Shown in pieces: positions 38,198-47,217 of a stretch of DNA of 64,000 bases. The DNA is taken from the NCBI RefSeq assembly GCF_018866305.1, contig NZ_CP076456.1, forward strand, positions 3,782,001 through 3,846,000, written 5' to 3'. The notes below the pieces were generated by a model. That model made no database searches. It saw only the letters and a list, made by a program, of their open reading frames with translations, and was not told where the DNA came from. Position 1 is the first letter of the stretch; each line of letters begins with the position of its first letter. A program made the position numbers and the translations under genes. This DNA comes from Arthrobacter sunyaminii (GTDB lineage Bacteria > Actinomycetota > Actinomycetes > Actinomycetales > Micrococcaceae).

Positions 38198-39091
38198 CTA
38201 CACCGTGCGTCGCGGGCCGGGGTCGTAAAGTGTGCCGTTGGAGAAGCGGTCGCTGAAATTGCCCAGGGCAAAGTCGCGCAGTTCCCCGTCTCCGGCAAGC
38301 TCAGCAGCCGCCGCCACCTGAAGCGACAGGGACGCGCGGTGCAGCTGCGCCCGGGACACCAGGTCCGGATCAGCAATGTCAGTAACCGCAGCAGCGCCAA
38401 AGGCGCCGATCAACGGCGCCAGGTCCATCGCGGGATCCCCGAGGCAGGCGTTGTCAAAGTCCACCAACCCTGAAACCCCGGGGCCGTTCCACAGCACGTT
38501 GTGCAGGCCCAGGTCGCCGTGCACGACGGCGGGAATCACCATTTCCTCGGCTGCCAGGACGTCCGCCACCACGCGGCCGGCTGCTTTGGCTTCACGGCCC
38601 GGCAGGGCCACGGTGATGCCGGCAACTATGGCGGGCCACTCCCCCGCACCGCACCATTCCCGGACCGGGCGGAGGCTGCCTCCGGACCGCGGAATGACGT
38701 CGGCCAGCGCCGCCAAGATCCGCGCAAGGGGCTCGCGCACCGCGGTCCATGCTTCAAGCGGCCGGTGGTCGCCGGGAACATAGCTGTTGAGCTGTGCGGA
38801 CCAGCCGGAGCCGTGAAACGGTGTCCGCAGCACGGCCGGGATGAGAAACGGCAGCCCCGTATGGGTAAATGCGGCCAGGTTGCCCGCTTCACCCTCTGTG
38901 CTCTGCACATGGCGTGGCCCGTAGACAACGCGGACAACTGCGGCTTCTCCGAGCACCGCCACGTGATGAAAGGCTCCGCGCCGAAACTGCGCCGCGTCCC
39001 AGGGAAGATCCGGCCAAATGGAGCGGAGCGCTGTCCAGGGGTCGGACGGGCGGCTGTCCCTTCCGGGCAGGCTGGCATCAGCGCTGTGCAC
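38198..39091 (-). CDS. Aminoglycoside phosphotransferase (APH)-family kinase
   Basis: A 297-residue kinase-fold protein. The catalytic loop is VHGDLGLHNVLW (Asp base) and the metal motif is LVDFDNACLGDPAMDLA. The N-terminal nucleotide lobe is short. GTG start at 39091. Actual substrates of such chromosomal APH proteins range from antibiotics to sugars or homoserine; nothing here decides. Confidence 0.82.
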   Translation of the reverse strand: MHSADASLPGRDSRPSDPWTALRSIWPDLPWDAAQFRRGAFHHVAVLGEAAVVRVVYGPRHVQSTEGEAGNLAAFTHTGLPFLIPAVLRTPFHGSGWSAQLNSYVPGDHRPLEAWTAVREPLARILAALADVIPRSGGSLRPVREWCGAGEWPAIVAGITVALPGREAKAAGRVVADVLAAEEMVIPAVVHGDLGLHNVLWNGPGVSGLVDFDNACLGDPAMDLAPLIGAFGAAAVTDIADPDLVSRAQLHRASLSLQVAAAAELAGDGELRDFALGNFSDRFSNGTLYDPGPRRTV

Positions 39092-39110
39092 GGGACCCGG
39101 AACCCCGGAG

Positions 39111-40013
39111 CTAATCTTCAGCGCCGGTCAGGCTCACTTCAAGGCGGCCCTCCCGGACCCGGGTCCGGAACACCGGCTGCGGCGCAGTAGCCGGACCGTG
39201 CACCACTTCCCCGCTCTCCACAGAGAAGACACTGCCGTGCCAGGGACACACCACGCACAACTGGCCGCGGGTTTCCTGCAGGTGTCCCTCATGCAGCGGT
39301 CCGCCCAAATGGGAGCAGGTATCGGCAAGCACCGAGATGGTGCCGGTTCCGTCTTCGCCGTCCGTACCCTCGCGGCGCAGCACCATCAGCGGAACGCCGC
39401 CCAGTTGTGCCGGGCGCGGCCGCCCGTCAGGGAATCCCTCCACCGGGCCCAGCGAATGCCATCCGGACGGAACCTCCTCAGGAAGGTCTTCGTTCCGGTT
39501 CACGCCCGCTCCCTGCCGGTAGGAAAGGTGTCCGCCCAGGAAGCCTCCGATGCCTGCGACCGCCAGTCCGGCGAACCCGAGCAGCTTTCCGCTGCCGTGG
39601 TTGCCCCGGTTCCTCGCCAGCCACGATGCTGCGTACAGCACGGTGGCAACGGCGGTGCTGGCCTCGTGGACCACGCCCGTCCGTTGCTGCTGCGTGTCGA
39701 GCTGCGAGAAGTCAGTGACGCCGGTCAGCGCGGTGGGCATCGCCGACAGCACGCCCAGGGCCACCAGGGTTTTGGCGGCCCGTTCGTTGCCCGGCAGCAC
39801 ATCCAGGACGGCCGCCGAAACCCAGGCCCCCAGCGGCACGGTCACCATCAGCGGATGCACCGGGTGCCCCAGCGGAACGCCGTGAAGCGCATCGGTGACG
39901 GTCCCTTGCGGCAGCACCCTCTTCACGATGCGGGACACTGTGCCGGCGGCGGGATCCAGCCAGGCTGCGCCTTCCAGCTTGTCAACGGTACTGACCAAAG
40001 GCAGACGCGGCAT
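39111..40013 (-). CDS. DUF2231 membrane domain fused to a Rieske [2Fe-2S] domain
   Basis: A 300-residue fusion. Residues about 45-175 form four membrane helices with HPVHPLMVTVPLGAW, typical of DUF2231. Residues about 185-295 are a Rieske domain with Cys-x-His (TCSHLGG) and Cys-x2-His (CPWHGS). The fusion recurs in actinobacteria and suggests an electron-transfer protein at the inner membrane. Its partner is unknown. Confidence 0.88.
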   Translation of the reverse strand: MPRLPLVSTVDKLEGAAWLDPAAGTVSRIVKRVLPQGTVTDALHGVPLGHPVHPLMVTVPLGAWVSAAVLDVLPGNERAAKTLVALGVLSAMPTALTGVTDFSQLDTQQQRTGVVHEASTAVATVLYAASWLARNRGNHGSGKLLGFAGLAVAGIGGFLGGHLSYRQGAGVNRNEDLPEEVPSGWHSLGPVEGFPDGRPRPAQLGGVPLMVLRREGTDGEDGTGTISVLADTCSHLGGPLHEGHLQETRGQLCVVCPWHGSVFSVESGEVVHGPATAPQPVFRTRVREGRLEVSLTGAED

Positions 40014-40119
40014 GATTTTCTCCTCAGACGTGCTGGCGGAATGGTCATCAGGCTAGCCACCGCACCGGCCGGGCACCACCCGTAAGCTGGATTTCATTCT
40101 CGGCAGGACAGGAGCAGGA

Positions 40120-40614
40120 ATGGGGCACATCGGATCCTATGTATGGGAACTGCGGCAGAAAGTCGGAAAACGCCAGCTTCTGCTGCCGGGCGCGCAGGTC
40201 CTGGTGCTGCGCACCGACGGCACAGCTCTGCTTCAGCGGCGTGTGGACAACGGTGTGTGGGAACTTCCTGCCGGTGCCTGCGAACCGGGCCAGAGCTTTG
40301 CCGGAGCTGCCGTGGCCGAGCTCTTTGAAGAGACCGGCATCCGCACCGATCCCGCCAACCTGGTGGCTTTTGCCAGTCTTTCCGATCCGAACCTGCATCA
40401 GCTGGAGTATCCCAATGGAGACCGGGTGCACGCCTTCGCGCTCTGCTTCTGCCTGACCGGCTGGGAAGGATCAGTGACCCCGGAAAAGTCCGAGGTTTCC
40501 GAAATTGGCTTCTTTCCGCTGAGCGGGGTTCCTGACCCGCTCCATCCCCCCACCCGCGAAGTTCTCCAGCTCTACGGGCAATACCTGCAGACGGGGATCT
40601 TTCAGGCTCGGTAA
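40120..40614 (+). CDS. Nudix hydrolase
   Basis: A 164-residue Nudix protein with AGGAGCAGGA before the ATG. The Nudix box GACEPGQSFAGAAVAELFEETGI matches GX5EX7REUXEEXGU except Ala-Glu-Leu in place of Arg-Glu-U. The QLLLPGAQVLVLRTDG opening is typical of MutT-like proteins. The substrate is unknown. A long inverted repeat follows. Confidence 0.88.
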   Translation: MGHIGSYVWELRQKVGKRQLLLPGAQVLVLRTDGTALLQRRVDNGVWELPAGACEPGQSFAGAAVAELFEETGIRTDPANLVAFASLSDPNLHQLEYPNGDRVHAFALCFCLTGWEGSVTPEKSEVSEIGFFPLSGVPDPLHPPTREVLQLYGQYLQTGIFQAR

Positions 40615-40660
40615 GCGCGGGAAGGGCATGTCAATTCACCGCCGCATTGAGCAGCCGCCG

Positions 40661-40712
40661 CCGTTTTGGGATTTCGCTGCCGGTACGCACCGGCAGTGAA
40701 ATCCCAACACGG
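40661..40712. repeat. Long inverted repeat (24-bp arms) between Nudix and PH-like genes
   Basis: Arms at 40661-40684 and 40689-40712 match at 22 of 24 positions with a four-base loop ACGC. The arms include GGGATTTCGCTGCCGGT. No T run follows, so it is either a bidirectional terminator without a U tract, an mRNA 3'-end stabiliser or a repeat element. Confidence 0.85.
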
Positions 40713-40755
40713 CAGCGAAAGGACAAACCGGGCACTAATCCGGCAGACTGGCCCC

Positions 40756-41232
40756 ATGACTTCGGGGGAAGAAACTCAACCAAGAACGTTCCGCACGGCG
40801 ATACCGCTGCGCTACCGGCTGGTCCTGGGACTCCTGGGGCTTGCGGGCGCGGCCGGCTGCGTGCTGGCCGTCGCCGAGGGCGGACGGGCCGCCGTCATCA
40901 CCGGCGTGCTGGTGGCCGGCCTCTTTCTCGCCGTCATTATGATCACCGTTCGCCTCCACGTCGGTGAAGAGGGCCTGCGGATCCGTGTGGCCGGAATCGT
41001 CTCGACCGAGGTTCCCTACCGGGAGATGACGGCCGTCTCCCGGGGCCCCGTGACCGGCATGCGGCACGGAATGGGCCTGCGGATCCTGCCGGAGGGCACC
41101 GGGTACCTCGTCGGCGGACCTTCGGTCCGGATCGAATGCCGGACCGGGAACCTGCTCGTGTCCTGCAGCCGCCCCGATGAGCTGCTCGCCGCCCTGGCTC
41201 CGCGGCTTTCGGCCAATCAGGCGGCGGAGTAG
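40756..41232 (+). CDS. Membrane protein with C-terminal PH-like domain
   Basis: A 158-residue protein from ATG 40756. Two hydrophobic helices (about 18-36 and 40-60) are followed by a beta-rich soluble region (VRLHVGEEGLRIRVAGIVSTEVPYREMTAV) like the bacterial PH-domain membrane proteins. The function is unknown. Its stop codon lies inside a 17-bp tandem repeat. Confidence 0.65.
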   Translation: MTSGEETQPRTFRTAIPLRYRLVLGLLGLAGAAGCVLAVAEGGRAAVITGVLVAGLFLAVIMITVRLHVGEEGLRIRVAGIVSTEVPYREMTAVSRGPVTGMRHGMGLRILPEGTGYLVGGPSVRIECRTGNLLVSCSRPDELLAALAPRLSANQAAE

Positions 41233-41270
41233 TTCAGGCAGCGGAGTAGTTCAGGCGGCGGAGTAGCTAG
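41224..41270. repeat. 17-bp tandem repeat at convergent gene ends
   Basis: GCGGAGTAGTTCAGGC plus A or G occurs at 41224-41240 and 41241-41257; a third partial copy (GCGGAGTAG) starts at 41258. The repeat spans the stop of the PH-like gene and reaches the stop of the convergent aldo/keto reductase gene. Confidence 0.85.
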
Positions 41271-42244
41271 TAGCGGCCGCCCGATGCCGCCGGCGCGCTG
41301 TCCAGCATCATCAGGTCCTCGCCGCTGAGCATCAAATCCCCGGCGGCCACGTTGTCCCGCAGATACTTGGGGGTCTTGGTGCCCGGAATGGGAATGATCC
41401 GCTGTCCCTGGGCCACCACCCAGGCCAGCGCCACCTGGGCCGGCGTCGCACCGACCCGTTCGGCGACGTCGTGCACCCGCTGCACAATGGCCAGGTTCGC
41501 CTTGAGGTTGTCCTGCTGGAAGCGGGGAAGCCTGCGGCGCATGTCATCGGCGGGCAGCTGGTCAAAGGAGGTGAACCGCCCGGTGAGGAAGCCGCGGCCC
41601 AGCGGCGAGAACGGCAGGAACGCGAGGCCGTGCTCCTCGCAGTAGGGCACGACGTCGGACAGCCGGTCCCGCGTCCAGAGCGAGAGCTCGGATTGCACCG
41701 CGGTCACCGGATGCACCGCCTGTGCCAGTTCAATTTCCTCCACGCTCGCTTCCGAGATCCCGATCGCGCGGGCCTTGCCGTCCGTGACCGTCTGTGCCAT
41801 GGCGGCCCAGGAATCCTCCAGCGGCACCTCCGGATCTACCCGGTGCAGGATGTACAGGTCAACGTGGTCGGTGCCCAGCCGGCGCAGACTGGCATCAATG
41901 GACATGCGGATGTGCTCGGGACTGCCGTTTTTCACCAGCCCGGGCATGGTGCCGGCGGCGGGAGCGGCGTTGCTGACTTCCAAACCAACTTTTGTGGAAA
42001 GCACGGCCCGGTCCCGGTAACCGTCGCCTAGCGCCCGGCCCACCAGCTCCTCATTGGTGTACGGCCCGTACACATCCGCCGTGTCAATCAGGGTGGCACC
42101 AAGTTTAATGGCGCCGCGGATTACCGAGATGGACGTTTCCTCGTCCCGTTCGGCGTTCATGTCGTAGGCGTAGGTCATGCCCATGCAGCCCAGGCCGATG
42201 ACACCGACCTCCGGTCCGTTGATTCCCAGCGTGGTGGTGCGCAT
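41267..42244 (-). CDS. Aldo/keto reductase
   Basis: A 325-residue NADPH-dependent AKR (AKR13-like). ATG 42244 follows GAGGAG; the longer frame adds 39 unsupported residues. The catalytic tetrad is visible: Asp and Tyr in IDTADVYGPYTNEELVG, Lys in VLSTKVGLE and His in YILHRVDP. Cofactor loop IPIPGTKTPKYLRDN lies near the C terminus. Its substrate is probably a small aldehyde or ketone. Confidence 0.9.
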   Translation of the reverse strand: MRTTTLGINGPEVGVIGLGCMGMTYAYDMNAERDEETSISVIRGAIKLGATLIDTADVYGPYTNEELVGRALGDGYRDRAVLSTKVGLEVSNAAPAAGTMPGLVKNGSPEHIRMSIDASLRRLGTDHVDLYILHRVDPEVPLEDSWAAMAQTVTDGKARAIGISEASVEEIELAQAVHPVTAVQSELSLWTRDRLSDVVPYCEEHGLAFLPFSPLGRGFLTGRFTSFDQLPADDMRRRLPRFQQDNLKANLAIVQRVHDVAERVGATPAQVALAWVVAQGQRIIPIPGTKTPKYLRDNVAAGDLMLSGEDLMMLDSAPAASGGRY

Positions 42245-42443
42245 AGCAGGCTCCTCTGGTGGTTTGGCCTGAGGCCGTTTGGGCCGCGGAACACGGGCCA
42301 CTTCAAGGCTAGGAGGGCGAACCGGTCCGCGGGAAGGGTCCGCGGCCACCCGGGCGGGCACGCGCCGGGGAGGTTAAGCGAAGGTGCCGCCCTCCTCCGA
42401 CCGGAGAAGAGCGGCACCTTGGCACTGCAGCGGGTGAGGCAGA

Positions 42444-44984
42444 TCAGCTGCGGGCAGTCACGCCGTCGGCCTTCGCGGAAGGAGTATCTTCCCCTGCTTC
42501 CCCCGTCTCATGCGGGTGGCGTCGTTCCAGGGACGCGCCCTCGACGTCAACATCCGGCAGGATCTTGTCCAGCCACTTCGGCAGCCACCAGGCCTTGTCT
42601 CCGGCCAGGTGCATCAGGGCCGGGATCAGCAGCATCCGCACCACAAAGGCGTCCACAAGGACACCGAAGGCCAGCGCGAAGCCGATGGGCCGGATCATGG
42701 TGCTGTGCGAGAAGATGAAGCCGCCGAACACCGACACCATGATGATCGCGGCCGCGGTGACCACGGAGCGTCCGTTGCGGAAGCCCTGCATCACGGCCAC
42801 GCGCGCCGGCGAGCCGTGCACGAAGGCTTCGCGCATGCCCGAGCCCAGGAAGAGCATGTAGTCCATGGCCAGGCCGAACAGGATGCCCACCAGGATGGTC
42901 GGCAGGAAGTTCAGTACCGGGCCGGGGGTCTCCACGCCGAAGATGCCGGCCAGCCAGCCCCACTGGTAGATGGCCACCACGCCGCCGATGGCTGCGAAGT
43001 AGGACAGGATGAAGCCCAGCGTCGCGATCACCGGAACAAAAATGGACCGGAAGACCAGGATCAGGATCAGCAGGGACAGGCCCACCACTACGCCCAGGTA
43101 GATGGGCAGCGCTTCGGAGAGCTTCTCGGAAATGTCGATGTTGCCGCTGGCGGTGCCGGCCACGCCCAGCTCCACCTCACCGTTCTCGGTGTCGATTGGG
43201 GACAGGTCACGCAGCGTGTGCACCAGTTCCTGGGTGGACTCGCTGGTGGGACCTTCAGCCGGGATGACCTGGAAGGCGGTGACGGTGCGGTCCTCGGAGG
43301 AGCCGATGGGAGCCACGGCCGCCACGTCCTGCTGGTCGAACAGCGTACGGGCGATCTCGCCCTGTGCCACCAATGCTTCTTCCTCGCTGGGGTTGCCGGG
43401 CAGGTCCGCGACCACCAGCAGCGAGCCGTTCTGGCCCTCGCCGAACTTCTGCGAGACGGCTTCATACGCCTGGTACTGGGTGGAGTCGTGGGCCTCGGAG
43501 GATCCGTCGGGCAGGTTGGTGCGCAGGTCCATCGCCGGGATGGCAATAACGAGCAGCCCCGCGATGGACACCACCACGGTGAGCACGGCGCGCATGGTGG
43601 ACATCTGCTTCACCGGGATGGATTCCGGCTTGCCGGCGGAGGCGGAGGCCTCCTGGTCCTTGTCCAGTGCCGCGCGCTCCTTGCGGCTGAGGATCTTCAT
43701 GCCGGCCAGCTTGAGCAGCGCCGGAGTCAGTGTCGTGGCGATCATGACCGCAATGGCCACGCAGGCCGCACCCACCGTTCCCATCAGGCCCAGGAAGGGG
43801 ATGCCGGTGATATTCAGCGCCAGCAGGGCGATGAAGACCGTAGCGCCGGCAAACACCACTGCGTTGCCGGAGGTGCCGTTGGCCAGGGCGATGGATTCCT
43901 CCAGGCCGTAGCCGGCCTTCAGCTGGCGGCGGTGCCGGTTGACGATGAACAGGGCGTAGTCGATGCCCACGGCCAGACCGAGCATGACGCCCAGGATGGG
44001 GGTGACGGACGCCATTTCGACGACGCCGGAGAAGGCCAGCGCGCCGGCGGCGCCGATGCCCACACCGATCAGTGCGGTCACCAGCGGCAGGCCGGCACCG
44101 ATGAAGGTGCCCAGCATTACCACCAGCACGACGGCGGCAACCGCGAGGCCTACCACCTCGCCGACACCCAGGATGCTGGGGACGCCGGCGGAAACCTCGG
44201 AGGAGAAGTCCACCTTGACGCCGTCGATCGGCTCATCCTCAAAGGCTGCGACCAGGGCGTCCTTGGTGTCCTGTTCGACCTCCATCTGCGTTTCGCTGAA
44301 GACCACGTTGACCACTGCCGCGCTTCCGTCCTCGGACACGGTACGGATTTCAGTGGCCATCTCCAACAGAGCGGCGCCCTGTTCGGCCTGCACGGCGCCG
44401 GCTTCCAGCTCGGCGCTCTGCGCGTCAAGCTCGGCACGGTTGGCGTCCAGGACCTCCTGCTGAGCATCCAGCTCGGCAATCATCGGCGCCGGGGCACCGG
44501 CCGCTTCGGCCTGCTCCCGCGCGGCGTCGAGCTGGGTTTGTCCGGCCTCCAACTGGGCCCGGCCGGCGTCGATCTGGGCTCGGCCGGCCTCGATCTGGGC
44601 CAGCCCGTCCTGAAGCTGCTTAGCCTGCGCGGCACGCTCCGCCTCGGTGGCGAACGGGTCGACGACGGTTTCCACGCCGTCCACGTCACCGGCCTTGGCT
44701 ACCAGCGCGGAGATGTCCTCACGCTGGGCATCGGTGAACGCCGAACCGTCCTCGGTCTGGACCACCACGGAGCCGGAACCGCCGGAAGCCTGCGGAAGTT
44801 TCTCCTGCAGGTGGTCAGTGACCTGAGTGGTGGGGGTATTGGGAATCGAGAAGCCGGTGGCAAGCGTGCCGCCGAAGAGGGCGAAGGCCGCTCCGGCAAG
44901 CACCAGCACTCCGATCCATGCCGCGAGCACGGTTTTCGCGCGGCGGGCGGCCGCGGCTCCGAGGCGGTAGAGGAATTCAGCCAT
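42444..44984 (-). CDS. MMPL/RND-family exporter with periplasmic coiled coil
   Basis: An 846-residue transporter with 12 membrane helices in two halves; the signature GVGIDYALFIVNRHRR and AMDYMLFLGSGMREA motifs carry the proton-relay Asp-Tyr pair. Between helix 1 and the first membrane block, residues about 120-190 form a heptad-repeated helix (QIEAGRAQIDAGRAQLEAG and so on), a predicted coiled coil. A DUF-like loop follows. Members export lipids or drugs. It lies downstream of a TetR gene in one operon. Confidence 0.92.
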   Translation of the reverse strand: MAEFLYRLGAAAARRAKTVLAAWIGVLVLAGAAFALFGGTLATGFSIPNTPTTQVTDHLQEKLPQASGGSGSVVVQTEDGSAFTDAQREDISALVAKAGDVDGVETVVDPFATEAERAAQAKQLQDGLAQIEAGRAQIDAGRAQLEAGQTQLDAAREQAEAAGAPAPMIAELDAQQEVLDANRAELDAQSAELEAGAVQAEQGAALLEMATEIRTVSEDGSAAVVNVVFSETQMEVEQDTKDALVAAFEDEPIDGVKVDFSSEVSAGVPSILGVGEVVGLAVAAVVLVVMLGTFIGAGLPLVTALIGVGIGAAGALAFSGVVEMASVTPILGVMLGLAVGIDYALFIVNRHRRQLKAGYGLEESIALANGTSGNAVVFAGATVFIALLALNITGIPFLGLMGTVGAACVAIAVMIATTLTPALLKLAGMKILSRKERAALDKDQEASASAGKPESIPVKQMSTMRAVLTVVVSIAGLLVIAIPAMDLRTNLPDGSSEAHDSTQYQAYEAVSQKFGEGQNGSLLVVADLPGNPSEEEALVAQGEIARTLFDQQDVAAVAPIGSSEDRTVTAFQVIPAEGPTSESTQELVHTLRDLSPIDTENGEVELGVAGTASGNIDISEKLSEALPIYLGVVVGLSLLILILVFRSIFVPVIATLGFILSYFAAIGGVVAIYQWGWLAGIFGVETPGPVLNFLPTILVGILFGLAMDYMLFLGSGMREAFVHGSPARVAVMQGFRNGRSVVTAAAIIMVSVFGGFIFSHSTMIRPIGFALAFGVLVDAFVVRMLLIPALMHLAGDKAWWLPKWLDKILPDVDVEGASLERRHPHETGEAGEDTPSAKADGVTARS

Positions 44985-45019
44985 TTGAGGGTCTGTCCTT
45001 ATATGGGAATGGGTGGGAA

Positions 45020-45694
45020 CTACGGGTGGAGTGTTTGTGGGGAGGCCGGGTCGGAGACATAGCCCGATCGCACCTTTTCCAGGAGCGCATCAAGCAGGTC
45101 CGACCAGACCCGGCGCGCTTCGGGGGTATCCACGGCCCCGGTGGCACAGTGCCAGTGATGATAAAGAACGCCCAACCCGCTGGTCAGTGAACCAACGAGC
45201 AGGTCGACTCCCAGCCGGTCCGCTTCCGGATACCGGCTAAGCATCGCAACGGACAGCCGGTCATTCAGTTCGGTGAACGCACGCAGGGCGATGGGATGGG
45301 CCTGCGCCTGGCGCGGCGTGGAGTCCGGAACTGCGCCCGGGCCAAGCAGGCGGGTGAGATACGCCATGGGCGCTACAAGGTCGGCGGCACGGAAGGCTTC
45401 GGAAATCTCGGCGAACATGCCTGGGCGGGCAGCATCCACCGGTGATACCGCGGTGAGGCTTTCCACTGCGGAGCTGAGGACGCCGCTGCACACCTCGGAC
45501 ACAATGTCACGGATGGAAGCGAAGTGATTGAACACGGTGCGGCGGGAAACGTCCGCACGCTGCGCCAGTTCGTCAACGGAGAAATCCGTGGTTTGACCCT
45601 CGTGCATCAGCGCCGCCGCAGCCGTTATGATCGCCTGCCGGTGGCGGTCCTTGAGCGCCTGGCGGCGGTCTTCTGCGGGCACGGAAGTCTGCAC
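45020..45694 (-). CDS. TetR-family regulator of the adjacent MMPL exporter
   Basis: A 224-residue regulator with GTG start. The helix-turn-helix reads FSVDELAQRADVSRRTVFNHF (about 38-58) and a TetR C-terminal ligand domain follows. The gene is 35 bases upstream of mmpL on the same strand, so it probably represses its own operon. Four GTGCA/TGCAC half-sites lie across its start. Confidence 0.9.
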   Translation of the reverse strand: MQTSVPAEDRRQALKDRHRQAIITAAAALMHEGQTTDFSVDELAQRADVSRRTVFNHFASIRDIVSEVCSGVLSSAVESLTAVSPVDAARPGMFAEISEAFRAADLVAPMAYLTRLLGPGAVPDSTPRQAQAHPIALRAFTELNDRLSVAMLSRYPEADRLGVDLLVGSLTSGLGVLYHHWHCATGAVDTPEARRVWSDLLDALLEKVRSGYVSDPASPQTLHP

Positions 45695-45730
45695 GTTTCA
45701 TACACTACGTGCAACGATGCACCAAGTGCA
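45690..45730. promoter_or_regulatory. Candidate TetR operator array (four GTGCA half-sites)
   Basis: Two inverted repeats lie side by side: TGCACGT-N10-ACGTGCA (45690-45713) and TGCAC-CAA-GTGCA (45718-45730), both perfect. They overlap the start and promoter of tetR, as expected for auto-repression. Confidence 0.6.
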
Positions 45731-45759
45731 ATTTGCCTCCGATACCCTCGGTGCGACGT

Positions 45760-46641
45760 TTATTCGACGCCGTTGACCACCCTGGCAACACCATCCAGTG
45801 CAGCCCGGGCTTCGGGGGTGAAGGTGGCGGCAACGTAGACATGGAATCCGTCGGGGGCGACCTGCAGCTCCACCGGCGATGACGCCGCGGCCGCTTTGAC
45901 CGCGAAGCGTTCTGCATCCGGCAACAGCAGATCCCGTCCTCCCTGGAACAGATACACCGGCGCCAGCCCTGCCAGGGTGTCGTTAATCGGGCTGACCTGC
46001 CAGGAGTCCAGCGGAAGGCCGCGGGCCCAAAGTTGGGCGCAGTACACCAGCCCGGGGATGTCCAGCATGGGATCCCGCCGTTCCAGCACGGGGATGCCCG
46101 GGTTGGACATGGTGCAGTCCACCCAGGGGGCGAACAAGAACACAGCCTGTGGCTGGCTTTCGCTCCGGTTGCGCCGGTCGATCACGTGCGCCAGGGCCAG
46201 TCCGCCGCCGGCTGAATCACCCGCCAGGAAGACGCGGGCGCCGGCTGCCCGGCGGGCAACGGCCTGGTGCACGGCCTCGACGAACGGCAGGGCCTCTGCC
46301 ACCGAGTGCCACGGTGCCAGCCCGTACAGCGGCACCGTAACCGTGGCTCCGGTACGGCGGATGAGGGCGGTGATGATCCACCAGTGGGCCTCCCGCAGCG
46401 GGAAGACGTAAGCACCGCCGTGAAGGTAAATCAGCTCCCGTCCCGACGGTTTTCTGGGGGTCAGCGTCATCACCGGAAACCCGGCCACGACTTCCTCCCG
46501 CACCCGGCACAAACGGCGAAGAGTGAGCGGAACGGAAGGCCGGCGCCGCCGTGCAGCGGTGCGCCGGACCACCTCCGGTGTCCGGAAGGCCCGCGGCGCC
46601 GCACGCAGGGCCAGCCCGGCCAACCTCATTGAAAGCGACAT
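45760..46641 (-). CDS. Alpha/beta-hydrolase, hormone-sensitive-lipase-type esterase
   Basis: About 293 residues. HGGAYVF supplies the oxyanion hole of the HSL family, GDSAGGGLA the nucleophilic Ser, and GGRDLLLPDAERF and FHVYVA the Asp and His. No signal peptide. ATG 46641 or GTG 46647 can serve as start. It may hydrolyse short-chain esters. It ends 65 bases before the tetR start on the same strand. Confidence 0.88.
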   Translation of the reverse strand: MSLSMRLAGLALRAAPRAFRTPEVVRRTAARRRRPSVPLTLRRLCRVREEVVAGFPVMTLTPRKPSGRELIYLHGGAYVFPLREAHWWIITALIRRTGATVTVPLYGLAPWHSVAEALPFVEAVHQAVARRAAGARVFLAGDSAGGGLALAHVIDRRNRSESQPQAVFLFAPWVDCTMSNPGIPVLERRDPMLDIPGLVYCAQLWARGLPLDSWQVSPINDTLAGLAPVYLFQGGRDLLLPDAERFAVKAAAASSPVELQVAPDGFHVYVAATFTPEARAALDGVARVVNGVE

Positions 46642-46713
46642 GGACACTCCGGTTTTGCCGTTGCTCGTCTGAGTGGATTCAGCCTAGGGCACCGACAAAG
46701 AAAACCCCCACCC

Positions 46714-47103
46714 CTAGTGCTGACGAAACCTCTCCCAGGCGGATTGCCGGGACATCCCCAGGGCCGAACCAATGCTGGCCCAGCTGATTCCGCGCACCCG
46801 GGCGGCTTCGACCCAGCGCCGGAGATGGGCTTCGACCTGCTCCCGCGCCTCGGCAACCTGCGGCAGCCGGGCCATCAGTTCGTCATCGGAGAGCCCGCCC
46901 CAAGGAGTATCCGGAAGCGTTTCCCCGGAAACCGGGGCGGCATCGAGCAGAGCGGTGGCACGAGCGGCGCAGTCACGGCAGATGGAGGCTGTAGGCGCCC
47001 CGGCCAACAGTCCCGTTTCCTTTCTGGAACGCAGACAGAAAGAACACATGAACGGTGCCGCGGTGGATGCCGGCACTAATGCATCTCTGGAGGTGTCGGG
47101 CAT
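46714..47103 (-). CDS. ClpX-type C4 zinc-finger protein with C-terminal helix-turn-helix
   Basis: A 129-residue protein. Cys-x2-Cys (MCSFCLRS) and Cys-x2-Cys (ICRDCAA) form the ClpX C4 zinc finger. After a helical linker, residues about 90-128 read VEAARVRGISWASIGSALGMSRQSAWERF, a helix-turn-helix found in many small actinobacterial regulators. It is not ClpX, lacking an ATPase. It is divergent from an MFS gene whose promoter carries two inverted repeats, so it may bind there. Confidence 0.78.
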   Translation of the reverse strand: MPDTSRDALVPASTAAPFMCSFCLRSRKETGLLAGAPTASICRDCAARATALLDAAPVSGETLPDTPWGGLSDDELMARLPQVAEAREQVEAHLRRWVEAARVRGISWASIGSALGMSRQSAWERFRQH

Positions 47104-47150
47104 AGAGGTCAGTCTATTCGTTTGCCGGATGCTGAAAATGACCCCTTGTT

Positions 47151-47200
47151 CTGTCAGGGATTACCTGACAGTATATCGGACGTCAGGAGTGGCCTGACAG
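47151..47200. promoter_or_regulatory. Twin inverted repeats upstream of the MFS gene
   Basis: CTGTCAGG-N5-CCTGACAG (47151-47171) has perfect 8-bp arms; GTCAGG-N5-CCTGAC (47182-47198) repeats it with 6-bp arms. Both share TCAGG-N5-CCTGA and lie 18 to 67 bp before the MFS start. This spacing suggests cooperative binding of a dimeric repressor. Confidence 0.65.
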
Positions 47201-47217
47201 AACGCTTCGGGGGAACC

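Noticed and set aside
42510..45062. An 850-codon plus-strand frame opposite the MMPL gene
   Set aside because: It is the antisense of a clear MMPL exporter; His/Gly/Gln-rich translation without domains is a typical GC-rich shadow.
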